Shown: piece after piece, positions 41,594 to 51,159 of the stretch
How positions within the stretch are numbered: position 1 is the stretch's first letter
Layout of the letters: each line of letters starts with the position of its first letter
Origin: an uncultured Eggerthellaceae bacterium
GTDB taxonomy: Bacteria > Actinomycetota > Coriobacteriia > Coriobacteriales > Eggerthellaceae
Assembly: GCA_910588945.1 (NCBI GenBank)
Contig: CAJUSF010000023.1
Location: forward strand, 1 to 64,000
Length of the DNA: 64,000 nucleotides
Direction of reading: 5' to 3'
Program-made: the position numbers and the translations under genes
Notes under the pieces: generated by a model
The model's database searches: none
What the model saw: the letters and a program-made list of their open reading frames with translations, nothing else
What the model was told of the DNA's origin: nothing

Positions 41594-43768
41594 ATGATGA
41601 CAAAGATCGTTGAAGAGTTCGAGCTTTACGGAAAGTCCTATAGGTTCGAAACAGGAGAACTTGCAAAACAAGCGACAGGTGCCGTTCTCGTCACATGCGA
41701 AGAGACTTCCGCGCTCGTCACAGCAGTCGTTTCCAAGCATGACAAGGACTACGACTTCTTCCCGCTAACAGTGGATTTCATGGAGAAGATGTATGCTGTC
41801 GGCAGGATCCCCGGAGGATACCTCAAGCGTGAGGCAAAGCCCTCCGATAAAGGCATTCTCACAGCGCGTATGATCGACCGTCCTATCCGTCCCGGTTTTC
41901 CAGATGGCTACAAGAAAGAGGTGCACATTGTTGCCACCACTTTCGTTGTTGATGGGAGCAATCCTCCTGATACCATCTGTGTTGCTGGCGCGTCTGCGGC
42001 CCTCATGGTGGGCGGCGCTCCCTTTGATGGGCCTGCGGCTTGTGTTCGCATCGGACGTGACAAGGACAGCGGTGAATTCATCGTGAACCCAACATACGCT
42101 GAGCAGGAAAACTCCGATCTCGAGCTTACGATCGCCGGCACCAAGGACTACATCTCCATGGTGGAGGCTGGCGCCGATGAGGTTACCGAAGAGGACATGC
42201 TTGCCGCCATGGCATTCGCGCAAGAGGCGATTGCGGCATTCTGTGATAAGCAGCAAAGCTTCATCGATCGCGTAAACCCAACACCGATGGACTATACCGT
42301 CCATGAGATCGACCCTGTGATCAAAGAGCGCATCGAGCCGTTCTTCTCCGAGATGGAGGCAGCGCTGCATGATGCCGATAAGCTCTCTCGTATCGAGAAG
42401 GTCGAGACGCTCAAGGATCGCATCACCGAAGAGGAGTTCAGCGAAGAGGAGCGCGCCATGTGGTCCTCCGATATAGCCGCTGAGCTCAAGTCGCTCGAAA
42501 AGCGCGCCATGCGCAAGATGATCATCGAGACAGGCGAGAGGGTTGATGGCAGAAAGGCCGATGAGATCCGTCCTTTGCACATTGTGCCCGGATACCTGCC
42601 GCGCGTACATGGTTCAGGCCTTTTCCAGCGTGGACAAACGCAGGCGCTTTCCGTTTGCACGCTTGGAATGCTCAACGAGTGGCAGCGCCTTGATACGATC
42701 GACCCGGCTGAGGGTAAGCGCTACATGCATCAGTATAATTTCCCGCCGTATTCCACTGGCGAGACAGGACGTATGGGTGCTCCGAAGCGTCGCGAGATCG
42801 GTCACGGCGCGCTTGCAGAACGTGCGCTTTTGCCGGTCATCCCCTCCGAAGATGATTTCCCGTATGCGATCCGCGTCGTATCCGAGATCCTTGAGTCCAA
42901 CGGCTCTTCTTCCATGGCATCCACTTGTGGCTCCACGCTCGCGCTCATGGACGCAGGCGTTCCGATCGAGCGTCCCGTATCAGGCGTTGCTATGGGTCTG
43001 ATCAAAGAAGGTGATGATGTCGTCATCCTTACCGACATTCAAGGCCTAGAGGACTTCCTCGGCGACATGGACTTCAAGGTCTGCGGAACCGAGAAGGGTA
43101 TCACTGCTCTTCAGATGGACAACAAGGCCAAGGGTCTATCGCTTGACATTCTTTCTCGCGCGCTCAAGCAGGCACGTGAGGGCAGGGCGTATATCCTAAA
43201 CGCCATGCTCGAGACGATCGACTCTCCGCGTGAGCAGCTTCGCGATACCGCTCCGCGCATCGAGACCATCCATATCCCGCAGGATAAGATCCGCGATGTC
43301 ATCGGCACCGGCGGTAAGGTTGTGCGCGGCATTCAAGATGAGACTGGTGCCACGATCGAGATCCTTGAGGACGGTACTATCCATATTGCGGCTGTTGAAG
43401 GTCCTGCAGGCGAGGCCGCCAAGGCTGCCATTTTGGCCATCGTCAAAGAGCCTGAGGTGGGCGAGATCTATGACGGTGAGGTTGTCGGCATTAAAGACTT
43501 CGGTGCGTTCGTTCGACTTACGCCGAACAAGGACGGCCTGCTTCACATATCGCGCGTCGCAAACGGCCGTGTTGCCAATGTTGAAGATGTGCTCAGCATG
43601 GGCGATATCGTGAAGGTCCAAGTGCTCGAGGTCGATCCGAAAACAGGTAAGATCTCGCTTGATAGGCTTGATAAGCCCGATGCGCCGGAATCTTCAAAGC
43701 CTGCACGCGATGACGTCAAGCGTCCCGGACAGGGCACTCGCAAGCCGCGACGCAGTCATCATTCGTAA
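41594..43768 (+). CDS. pnp: Polyribonucleotide nucleotidyltransferase (PNPase)
   Basis: Phosphorolytic 3'-5' exoribonuclease. The 724-residue protein has two RNase PH domains, the first with GRIPGGYLKREAKPSDKGIL and the second with FNFPPYSTGE-type sequence (YNFPPYSTGETGRMG) and GSSSMASTCGS. The KH domain has IRDVIGTGGKVVRGIQDETG and the S1 domain has GEVVGIKDFGAFVRL. A basic tail ends RKPRRSHHS. Two consecutive ATG codons start the gene, and either could be used. Confidence 0.97.
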   Translation: MMTKIVEEFELYGKSYRFETGELAKQATGAVLVTCEETSALVTAVVSKHDKDYDFFPLTVDFMEKMYAVGRIPGGYLKREAKPSDKGILTARMIDRPIRPGFPDGYKKEVHIVATTFVVDGSNPPDTICVAGASAALMVGGAPFDGPAACVRIGRDKDSGEFIVNPTYAEQENSDLELTIAGTKDYISMVEAGADEVTEEDMLAAMAFAQEAIAAFCDKQQSFIDRVNPTPMDYTVHEIDPVIKERIEPFFSEMEAALHDADKLSRIEKVETLKDRITEEEFSEEERAMWSSDIAAELKSLEKRAMRKMIIETGERVDGRKADEIRPLHIVPGYLPRVHGSGLFQRGQTQALSVCTLGMLNEWQRLDTIDPAEGKRYMHQYNFPPYSTGETGRMGAPKRREIGHGALAERALLPVIPSEDDFPYAIRVVSEILESNGSSSMASTCGSTLALMDAGVPIERPVSGVAMGLIKEGDDVVILTDIQGLEDFLGDMDFKVCGTEKGITALQMDNKAKGLSLDILSRALKQAREGRAYILNAMLETIDSPREQLRDTAPRIETIHIPQDKIRDVIGTGGKVVRGIQDETGATIEILEDGTIHIAAVEGPAGEAAKAAILAIVKEPEVGEIYDGEVVGIKDFGAFVRLTPNKDGLLHISRVANGRVANVEDVLSMGDIVKVQVLEVDPKTGKISLDRLDKPDAPESSKPARDDVKRPGQGTRKPRRSHHS

Positions 43769-43814
43769 ATCAGGTTTGACTCTCTGCGAGATAATTAGAG
43801 GAAAAGGATAGAAA

Positions 43815-44594
43815 ATGATAAAGGTTGCTGTAGCCGGATGCATGGGAAGGATGGGATCTACCATCGTCTCGGCCATCGAGAACACCGATGATATCGAGGT
43901 CATCTGTGGGATCGATCCGGCTGCGGCAAGTCATGATGCGGCACCTTTTCCAGTATATGCGACCATAGATAAGGCCATCGATGAATGCGATATCGATGTC
44001 CTTGTGGATTTCACGCGACCCGATGTCGTTGCTGCAAACGTCGAGTCCGCCATTTGTGCGGGGATAAATTGCGTCGTAGGCACAACTGGACTGTCCACCG
44101 AAACTCTTGAGAGCCTTGCGAAGGGAGCAGTGGACAACGCGGCGCTGTTTTATGCGCCGAACTTCACCACCGGCGCGGTCTTGATGATGCAGTTCGCAAA
44201 GATCGCCGCTCCTTTCTTTCCGCAGGCCGAGGTCATCGAGTTCCATCACTGCAACAAGCTCGATTCTCCTTCGGGTACAGCTGTTCAGACAGCGCGTCTT
44301 ATGGGCGAATCCCGTGGCGGTGTTGCGAGTGAGGCTCCGGGTTCGGAGACGGAGGTGGCCGGTGCGCAAGGTGCAAGAGGTGCGCTCATAGACGGCATCC
44401 CGGTGCATTCTGTACGCTCATCTGGATATGTGGCCTCCCAAGAGGTCATCTTGGGCTCATATGGCCAAAGCCTTACTATCCGACATGATTCGTGGGATCG
44501 CGAGTCCTACATGCCCGGTGTGCTTCTCGGAATAAGATCCGTGGGGGATATGCAAGGGCTCATCGTCGGTCTTGAGAATCTGATGGATATCTGA
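43815..44594 (+). CDS. dapB: 4-hydroxy-tetrahydrodipicolinate reductase
   Basis: NAD(P)H-dependent step of lysine and meso-diaminopimelate synthesis. The 259-residue protein has the nucleotide-binding VAVAGCMGRMGSTIV, the dipicolinate-binding VGTTGLS, and the active-site segment HHCNKLDSPSGTAVQTA. AGAGGAAAAGGA precedes the ATG. A short Gly/Ala/Arg run GAQGARGALID lies in the middle. dapA lies 235 bases downstream rather than adjacent. Confidence 0.95.
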   Translation: MIKVAVAGCMGRMGSTIVSAIENTDDIEVICGIDPAAASHDAAPFPVYATIDKAIDECDIDVLVDFTRPDVVAANVESAICAGINCVVGTTGLSTETLESLAKGAVDNAALFYAPNFTTGAVLMMQFAKIAAPFFPQAEVIEFHHCNKLDSPSGTAVQTARLMGESRGGVASEAPGSETEVAGAQGARGALIDGIPVHSVRSSGYVASQEVILGSYGQSLTIRHDSWDRESYMPGVLLGIRSVGDMQGLIVGLENLMDI

Positions 44595-44603
44595 TGCAGG
44601 ATT

Positions 44604-44645
44604 GAAATACATGTTCGGATGTGTGATCGTTCGAACATGTATTTC
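44604..44645 (+). terminator. 14-bp stem-loop after dapB, no U-tract
   Basis: GAAATACATGTTCG (44604-44617) and CGAACATGTATTTC (44632-44645) are perfectly complementary around a 14-base loop. It starts nine bases after the dapB stop. The missing T-run makes intrinsic termination uncertain; it may be an mRNA-stabilising end or a processing site. Confidence 0.4.
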
Positions 44646-44829
44646 ATGTAGCGACCAATCGATCCGTCGGGATCAACCATATCGGTTTTTCGCATCAATG
44701 CTGTTTTTTGTGTTCGCTGTTACATCGCTGAGCTGAGCTTCATCGCGTTTGCATGCCATCTGATGCTATCATGTCATCTGTAATGGGATCCACTCATTCG
44801 ATCCGCCTATGTATTTCCAAGGAGTGAAG

Positions 44830-45726
44830 ATGTCGTTCGAAAATCCAAGATTCGGCCGTATGATACCTGCAATGGTCACACCTTTCGATGATGACCTCGA
44901 ACTCGATCTCGATCGCGCCCAAGAGCTTGCGAACCGTCTTGTTGAGGGTGGAAGCGATGCGCTTATCGTCAATGGCACGACAGGCGAATCGCCGACGGTT
45001 TTCTATCCGAACAAGATTGACCTGTTCAAAGCCGTGGTTTCAGCCGTGGATTCTCGCGTGCCCGTTATCGCTAACGTCGGAGATAACTGCACCGCCGATA
45101 CGGTGAATTTCCTTCAGGATGTCCAAAAGCTCGGCGTCGATGCTTTCATGTGCGTCGTGCCGTACTATAACAAGCCTCCGCAAGAGGGGATCTATGCGCA
45201 TTTCAAGACGATCTCGCAAGTATCCGAAAAGCCCATCATCCTCTATAACATACCAGGTAGATGCGTCATCAATATGAGTGCCGATACGACATGCAGGCTT
45301 GCTCATGATTGCGAGAACATCGTTGCGGTGAAAGAGGCCTCGGGTGATCTTGAACAGATCGAGTGCATCATCAACGAAACCCCTGATGATTTCGATGTGT
45401 ATTCCGGCGATGACTCGGCTACCTATGACATCATGCGCCTTGGCGGCAGCGGGGTTATCTCCACTATCGGCAACGTTACGCCTGAGCGTATGAAGGAGAT
45501 CGTGGAGCTTTGTGCCGAGCGCAGGTGGGATGAAGCGCTTGCAGCCAACGCAGCACTCTTGCCGCTAATGGATGGTCTTTTCGAAACATCCAATCCCATC
45601 CTTGTTAAAGAAGCGCTCTCGCTCATAGGGTTTCCTGTCGGCGGAGTGCGTCTGCCGCTGGTTGCGGCAACCGAGCAGCAATCCAAAAAGCTCGAATTGA
45701 TAATGAAAGAATGCGGCGTTCTTTGA
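44830..45726 (+). CDS. dapA: 4-hydroxy-tetrahydrodipicolinate synthase
   Basis: Condenses pyruvate with aspartate semialdehyde. The 298-residue aldolase has MIPAMVTPFDDDLELDLD, the GTTGESPTV pyruvate-binding loop, the catalytic-Tyr segment VVPYYNKPPQEG and the Schiff-base Lys in IVAVKEASGDLEQ. AAGGAG lies six bases before the ATG at 44830; the ATG at 44809 has no such site. An extended -10-like TGCTATCAT lies at 44764-44772. dapA-rnj is also the Bacillus order. Confidence 0.95.
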   Translation: MSFENPRFGRMIPAMVTPFDDDLELDLDRAQELANRLVEGGSDALIVNGTTGESPTVFYPNKIDLFKAVVSAVDSRVPVIANVGDNCTADTVNFLQDVQKLGVDAFMCVVPYYNKPPQEGIYAHFKTISQVSEKPIILYNIPGRCVINMSADTTCRLAHDCENIVAVKEASGDLEQIECIINETPDDFDVYSGDDSATYDIMRLGGSGVISTIGNVTPERMKEIVELCAERRWDEALAANAALLPLMDGLFETSNPILVKEALSLIGFPVGGVRLPLVAATEQQSKKLELIMKECGVL

Positions 45727-45798
45727 TCGAGCGCCGATGATGCTCTTGATCACCTGAGTGTGCTCTAAGAGTGATGAGAAAGACCAATAGGTAAATAG

Positions 45799-47718
45799 AT
45801 GAACGATATAAACAAAGCAGAAAAACAGCAACAGAACAAAAATAGAAATACCGATCCGAATAATTCAAAAAGGCCTGATGAGCGTGGTGGCAATTCTGGC
45901 AACAACACTTCTAAGAAAAAGCGCACAAGCTCATTCAAGCATGTCTCCTTAGATAGAAAACGTCCGCAGCTCAGCCGCGAGCAAGACGCAGGTGATCGAC
46001 GTAAGAAGAACAACAACAATAACAGGAAGAATCAGCGCAAAACGTCATCTTCGAAAGATCCCAATGCTAAGCTCGAGATCATTCCGCTAGGCGGTCTTGA
46101 TGCCATCGGCAAGAACATGACCGCTTTTGAGTGTAAGGGCGATATGATTCTTGATGATGCAGGATTGATGTTTCCCGATGACGATCATCCCGGCATTGAT
46201 CTCATTCTTCCGGACTACACATATGTTCTTGAGAATGCCGACAAGCTCAAGGGCATCGTCATCACGCATGGTCACGAGGATCATACAGGCTCGCTTCCTT
46301 ATCTCATGAAAGACCTTGATCGCATGGTGCCGATCTATGCCACCAAGCTCACACTTGGTCTCATCGAGGGCAAATTCGCTGAGCACAGGATCAAAAATGC
46401 CAAGCTCATTGAGGTGAAGGCTGGCGATGTCATCACGCTTGGCTGCATGAAGGTGACATTTTTCGCCGTGAATCACTCCATCCCCGGCGCGCTTGGCCTT
46501 TTCATCCAAAGCCCAGCCGGCAATGTTTTGCATATGGGAGACTTCAAGCTCGATCAAACTCCAATCGATGGCATCACTACTGATTTCGGTGCGCTCGCAC
46601 GTTTCTCTGAGATCGGAGTGGATCTTCTTTTGAGCGATTCCACCAACGCCATGAACCCGAACTTCACGCCGTCTGAGGCAGAGGTTGGAAAGGTGCTGGC
46701 TCAGATAATCTCGCAGGCGAAAGGTCGCGTGATAATCGCATCGTTCGCTTCGCACATCCATCGCATGCAGCAGATCTGCGATGCCGCTGTGGCAAACGGG
46801 CGCAAAGTGGTCGTTACCGGCCGTTCGATGATCCAGAACACGGATATCGCACGCAAGCTGGGATATCTCAATATCTCTGACAAAGATCTTATTGATGCAT
46901 ATGAGCTTAAAGATATCCCGCCTGAGAATGTTGTAATAATGTGCACCGGAAGCCAAGGTGAGCCGCTATCTGCGCTTGCCCGTATCGCAAACGGCGAGCA
47001 TAAGACGATTGATATCGAGCGAGGGGATACGGTCATCATTTCCGCAACGCCCGTTCCGGGAAACGAGAAGGCCGTTACGCGCGTCATCAATTCCCTTGCT
47101 AAGATCGGTGCGGATGTCTATGACAAATCACGCGCACGCGTTCATGTATCTGGCCATGCCGGCGCTGAAGAGCTCAAGATCGTGCTCAGCATCGTGAAGC
47201 CCAAGGCATTTATGCCCGTTCACGGTGAGGCAACGCATCTTCGCGCTCATGCGACGCTTGCAGAGAATACAGGTATCGCAGCTGAGGATATCTACATTCT
47301 TGAGAACGGCGATTCGCTCGTGCTCTCCTCAAAAGGCATCGAGCGTGGCGAAGGAGTGCAGAGCGGCATCGTATATGTTGATGGCCTGAGTGTCGGCGAC
47401 ACCTCGCAGGATGTGTTGAATGAACGCAACGAACTTGGCAACCAAGGTTTCGCAAGCCTCGCATGCGCGATCGATCTCAAGAAGAAGCATATCCTAGGCG
47501 AGCCGATCATGGAGATGCATGGCATCACAGGTGGCGATGATGACAGGCTTCTGAAAGAGATTCGTTCCATAATCAAGGACACGATCCAAAAAGAGCTTCG
47601 TAAAGACGATGTGGCGGTCAAGGATATCAGACGCGCGGCACGCAACAGGATCTCGAACATCCTGTGGGAGAGAACGAAGCAGCGCCCGATGATAGTGGTG
47701 AACATCCTGGAGGTCTGA
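45799..47718 (+). CDS. rnj: Ribonuclease J with Asn/Lys/Gln-rich N-terminal tail
   Basis: 5'-3' exo- and endoribonuclease of the metallo-beta-lactamase/beta-CASP class. The 639-residue protein has the metal motif THGHEDHTGSLPYL, then FFAVNHSIPGALG, LLLSDSTNAMNP and the beta-CASP segment VVVTGRSMIQN. The last domain has VHVSGHAGAEELK and FMPVHGEATHLRAH. About 90 N-terminal residues form a low-complexity, basic tail rich in N, K, Q, R and S, absent from Bacillus RNase J. It may contact RNA or other degradosome parts. Confidence 0.95.
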   Translation: MNDINKAEKQQQNKNRNTDPNNSKRPDERGGNSGNNTSKKKRTSSFKHVSLDRKRPQLSREQDAGDRRKKNNNNNRKNQRKTSSSKDPNAKLEIIPLGGLDAIGKNMTAFECKGDMILDDAGLMFPDDDHPGIDLILPDYTYVLENADKLKGIVITHGHEDHTGSLPYLMKDLDRMVPIYATKLTLGLIEGKFAEHRIKNAKLIEVKAGDVITLGCMKVTFFAVNHSIPGALGLFIQSPAGNVLHMGDFKLDQTPIDGITTDFGALARFSEIGVDLLLSDSTNAMNPNFTPSEAEVGKVLAQIISQAKGRVIIASFASHIHRMQQICDAAVANGRKVVVTGRSMIQNTDIARKLGYLNISDKDLIDAYELKDIPPENVVIMCTGSQGEPLSALARIANGEHKTIDIERGDTVIISATPVPGNEKAVTRVINSLAKIGADVYDKSRARVHVSGHAGAEELKIVLSIVKPKAFMPVHGEATHLRAHATLAENTGIAAEDIYILENGDSLVLSSKGIERGEGVQSGIVYVDGLSVGDTSQDVLNERNELGNQGFASLACAIDLKKKHILGEPIMEMHGITGGDDDRLLKEIRSIIKDTIQKELRKDDVAVKDIRRAARNRISNILWERTKQRPMIVVNILEV

Positions 47719-47901
47719 TTCCCTGCGACCTCAAGCTGGGAGATATCGTGATGTTTTCCTTCATGCTTCCAATCGAGGCGAGGCATGCGCATGAGGCCGC
47801 TTTGACATCGGGTGCTACACTTGAATTCGCTGTTCTTGTATAATCTTTGATGAAAATATCTCGGAAATGCAACACAAACGAATCATAAGGAGAACGAAGT
47901 C

Positions 47902-50900
47902 GTGGCGAGGCAATCTGGCCAGTCGAAATCCAGTAAACAGAAAGAGAAGGCCGCTCCCCAGCGCAGGAGATCGCCTGAAGATAAGAAGCCTGTAGAGACA
48001 AATAGCGCAAGAATACTCGATGACAACACCAAGCGTGATATCGCCGGTGTCATCTTCATCATATTGGCGATAGTTTTCATGCTCATCGTGGCACTTCCGC
48101 CTGATAATGCCCTTGTGTCTGATTTCGCATCTGAGTGGCTGCACCTCGGGTTCGGCGTTGGAAGCTATCTTTTGCCGTTCGTTCTTGCGGCCATCGGCAT
48201 CACATTTCTCTACAGGACCCAGCAAGAGCGCGTGCCGACACGTGCAGCCATCGGTCTGGGTGTGGTCTTTGTCGCTTTGCTCGGGTTCATCGCGCTTTTC
48301 ACGCCGATAACCACGCTCGGTGTCGACAACACGAATTTGCTGTTCTCAGAGAACATGTTAGTCAATTACGGCGGATACATCGGCGCAGGCATCGCTTGGG
48401 CTGGGATTACATTGTTCGGGCATATCGTCACGGGTGTTGTTCTCGTTGGCGCTATGCTGGTAGGCGTTCTGATCATCGGCTTTTCCATCTCTAAGCTCAT
48501 CGACCTTCTTAAGAAGAAGAAACGCGAGCATGAGGAGCGCCTTGCATCTGGCGAGATCAAAACGCATCAATCGCGTGATCGCTTTACGCGCAAAAAGCGC
48601 GCCGATGAAGAGCCCCCGGCAAAGCTCGAGAGGGGATATTCGCCCCACTACGATGTTGATCCTTCCCGTTTAGAGGCGGGTTCTATCACGCGCCCGCTGA
48701 TGGGAAGAGGCGATGCTGCGCAGTTGTATTGGGAGCAAGAGAATCAACCCAAGAAGCACAAGAATATCTTCAGGCAGCAGCAAGAGCGCGACCTTGAAGG
48801 TATCACCCGTCGGTTGAGCCATGAGGGTTATGGGGACATGTCGGCGGCACCGATGCCGTTTGTCTCTCCATATGACAAACAGGCTTTAGGTGGTACAGCA
48901 AAGGCTTCACCTGCGCCTTCATCTAATTTGACCGTGCCTTTGCGTCCGCTTTCTAATCTTCAGGCTGGGAAGGGTGATGTTCAAGAAGAGTGTTTCAATG
49001 ACGAAGAAGATGCCAGATTTGAGGACGGAGGCTTTATTCGTGATGCTGAAGACGCTCTTTCGGGCAACGGACATGATACCGAGGATTCGTTTGTCGATTC
49101 CGAGCAAAGTGAAGGGTTTAGGCTCTCCATCCTTCGCGAAGGCGAGAACGGCATTTACGAAGAGGATCCCGATGATGTTCAGCCTACCTCTGCAAGTATT
49201 TCGATTCCAGATCCTATGATCGATCTGAACAGGATATCTATTCTGCACACTAAGATCGATCCGGCAGATGATGAGGCTGTCGGGTTGCCACTCATAGACG
49301 ATATCGCGCTCAGCATACCTGAGGTGGGCATCATTGATGAGGACGAGTTCCGTTTGGAAGGCCGAGGTGCTTCGACGTCGTCTGCGCGCCGTGAGGTGTC
49401 TTTCGATGACATTTCCAGTTTCAATGTTGTGAATGCCACAACGAGGGTCGTCATCGATAATGACGACGAAGACATCGCTGACGAGACCTCCAGCATCTCA
49501 GATGATAGGTCAGATACGCTCGATGATCTAGGCGCGTCGATCGTCAATCGCTATGATGCCAAGAAGAGCGAGCCGAATTCACCTGTACGCTCAGAGGCGA
49601 CCATAGAGCGCGCTCAGGCGAAAAGAGAGCCCCAAAGAAGCGAGAAGAGAAGTTCGGCTGCTGCAACAAATGGCGCATACAGACTTCCTTCGATGTCGCT
49701 TTTGAAATCCAGCGGACGTGTGGCCAAGCGCAAAGACAACGATCCGGAGCTTCGCCGTACCGCAGCGACCCTGCAGACGACTCTGTCCGATTTCGGCATC
49801 GATGCATCGGTTGTTGGATGGATCGCAGGTCCGACGGTGACACTGTTCGAGGTTGATCTTCCCGCAGGTGTCCGCGTCAGTCGGATCACAGCTTTAAACG
49901 ATGATATCGCGCTGTCTCTTGCGGCACCCGGAGTGCGCATCTTTGCGCCGATCCCGGGTACGAACTATGTTGGTATCGAGGTTCCAAATGCCGAGCGCCA
50001 GACGGTATTTTTAGCAGATGTGATAAAGGACGCGCCCGAAGGACCGCTTCAGATCGCCATCGGCAAGGATGTCGAAGGTAACGCGATTGTCTCCGATCTG
50101 GCCAAGATGCCCCACCTTCTCATTGGCGGCACAACCGGATCGGGCAAATCTGTATCGATCAACGCGATGATCATGTCGATCCTCATGCGTGCCACTCCCG
50201 ATGAGGTCCGATTCATCATGATCGATCCCAAACGCGTCGAGTTCACGCCTTATAACGGCATTCCGCACTTATACGTGCCAGTCGTCACCGAGGCGAAGGA
50301 GGCCGCAAGCGCTCTTTCGTGGGGTGTGGCCGAAATGGAGCGGCGTCTCAAGGTGTTCAGCAAGATCGGTGCGCGCAATATCTCCCAGTACAACGATAAG
50401 GTGGAGAAAGGTCTTCTTGAAGAGGATGATCCGGGTGCGGAGAAGTTGCCTTATATCGTCATCATCATAGACGAGCTTGCCGATCTCATGATGAATGTCG
50501 GTAAAGAGGTGGAGTTTTCCATCTCGAGGATAGCGCAACTCGCACGTGCGGCCGGCATTCATCTCATCGTCGCCACCCAGCGCCCCTCAACCAATGTTGT
50601 CACTGGACTTATTAAGGCCAACATTACCAACAGGATCGCCTTTAATGTGGCCTCTGGTATCGACTCTAGGGTCATTCTTGATACTCCAGGCGCTGAGAAC
50701 CTTATCGGCCTTGGAGATTTGCTCCTTTCAAAGCCCGAGCTTGCGAAACCCCAGCGTATTCAGGGCTGCTTTGTTTCTGAGGATGAGATATTCGCAGTCG
50801 TTGAAGAGGCGAAGCGCCAGTGCGAGCCTGACTATCATTCCGAGATCTTGCAGACCAATGTCATGTCGCTTGGGGATACGAATCCAAGCGGCGGTTCGGG

Positions 50901-51138
50901 TGGGGATGATGATCCGCTTTTGTGGGACGCGGCCGATATCGTTGTTTCGACGAAGATGGGCTCCACTTCTAATATACAAAGAAGGTTGAAAGTGGGTTAT
51001 GCGAGAGCAGGTCGTATAATGGATCAATTGGAAGAAAAGGGGATCGTGGGTCCGGCTAACGGAACGAAGCCCAGAGAGGTCCTTGTTGATGAGATGGAGC
51101 TTGCGACCTTGCAGGCCTTTGAAATGCAAGACGACTAG
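47902..51138 (+). CDS. ftsK: DNA translocase FtsK/SpoIIIE
   Basis: Septal ATPase that moves chromosome ends during division. The 1078-residue protein has a basic N terminus, four transmembrane helices (about 50-215) and a long acidic linker to about 620. The motor has Walker A GGTTGSGKSVSINAM, Walker B YIVIIIDELADLMM and ATQRPSTNVVTG. The C-terminal gamma winged helix (about 1010-1065) contains VGYARAGRIMDQLEEKGIVG for KOPS/SRS reading. It starts at GTG 47902 behind AAGGAGA. A TATAAT at 47839-47844 may be its -10, though no -35 fits. Confidence 0.95.
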   Translation: MARQSGQSKSSKQKEKAAPQRRRSPEDKKPVETNSARILDDNTKRDIAGVIFIILAIVFMLIVALPPDNALVSDFASEWLHLGFGVGSYLLPFVLAAIGITFLYRTQQERVPTRAAIGLGVVFVALLGFIALFTPITTLGVDNTNLLFSENMLVNYGGYIGAGIAWAGITLFGHIVTGVVLVGAMLVGVLIIGFSISKLIDLLKKKKREHEERLASGEIKTHQSRDRFTRKKRADEEPPAKLERGYSPHYDVDPSRLEAGSITRPLMGRGDAAQLYWEQENQPKKHKNIFRQQQERDLEGITRRLSHEGYGDMSAAPMPFVSPYDKQALGGTAKASPAPSSNLTVPLRPLSNLQAGKGDVQEECFNDEEDARFEDGGFIRDAEDALSGNGHDTEDSFVDSEQSEGFRLSILREGENGIYEEDPDDVQPTSASISIPDPMIDLNRISILHTKIDPADDEAVGLPLIDDIALSIPEVGIIDEDEFRLEGRGASTSSARREVSFDDISSFNVVNATTRVVIDNDDEDIADETSSISDDRSDTLDDLGASIVNRYDAKKSEPNSPVRSEATIERAQAKREPQRSEKRSSAAATNGAYRLPSMSLLKSSGRVAKRKDNDPELRRTAATLQTTLSDFGIDASVVGWIAGPTVTLFEVDLPAGVRVSRITALNDDIALSLAAPGVRIFAPIPGTNYVGIEVPNAERQTVFLADVIKDAPEGPLQIAIGKDVEGNAIVSDLAKMPHLLIGGTTGSGKSVSINAMIMSILMRATPDEVRFIMIDPKRVEFTPYNGIPHLYVPVVTEAKEAASALSWGVAEMERRLKVFSKIGARNISQYNDKVEKGLLEEDDPGAEKLPYIVIIIDELADLMMNVGKEVEFSISRIAQLARAAGIHLIVATQRPSTNVVTGLIKANITNRIAFNVASGIDSRVILDTPGAENLIGLGDLLLSKPELAKPQRIQGCFVSEDEIFAVVEEAKRQCEPDYHSEILQTNVMSLGDTNPSGGSGGDDDPLLWDAADIVVSTKMGSTSNIQRRLKVGYARAGRIMDQLEEKGIVGPANGTKPREVLVDEMELATLQAFEMQDD

Positions 51139-51159
51139 TATCACGATCGGATTTGTGAA

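Noticed and set aside
44604..44645. LexA box near dapB
   Set aside because: The arms contain GTTCG and CGAAC, but not in the CGAAC-N4-GTTCG arrangement; each arm has only one half-site. A stem-loop explains the symmetry better.
47802..47844. TTGACA and TATAAT as an ftsK promoter pair
   Set aside because: The hexamers are 31 bases apart, far from the 16-18 needed. Only the -10-like element is plausible.
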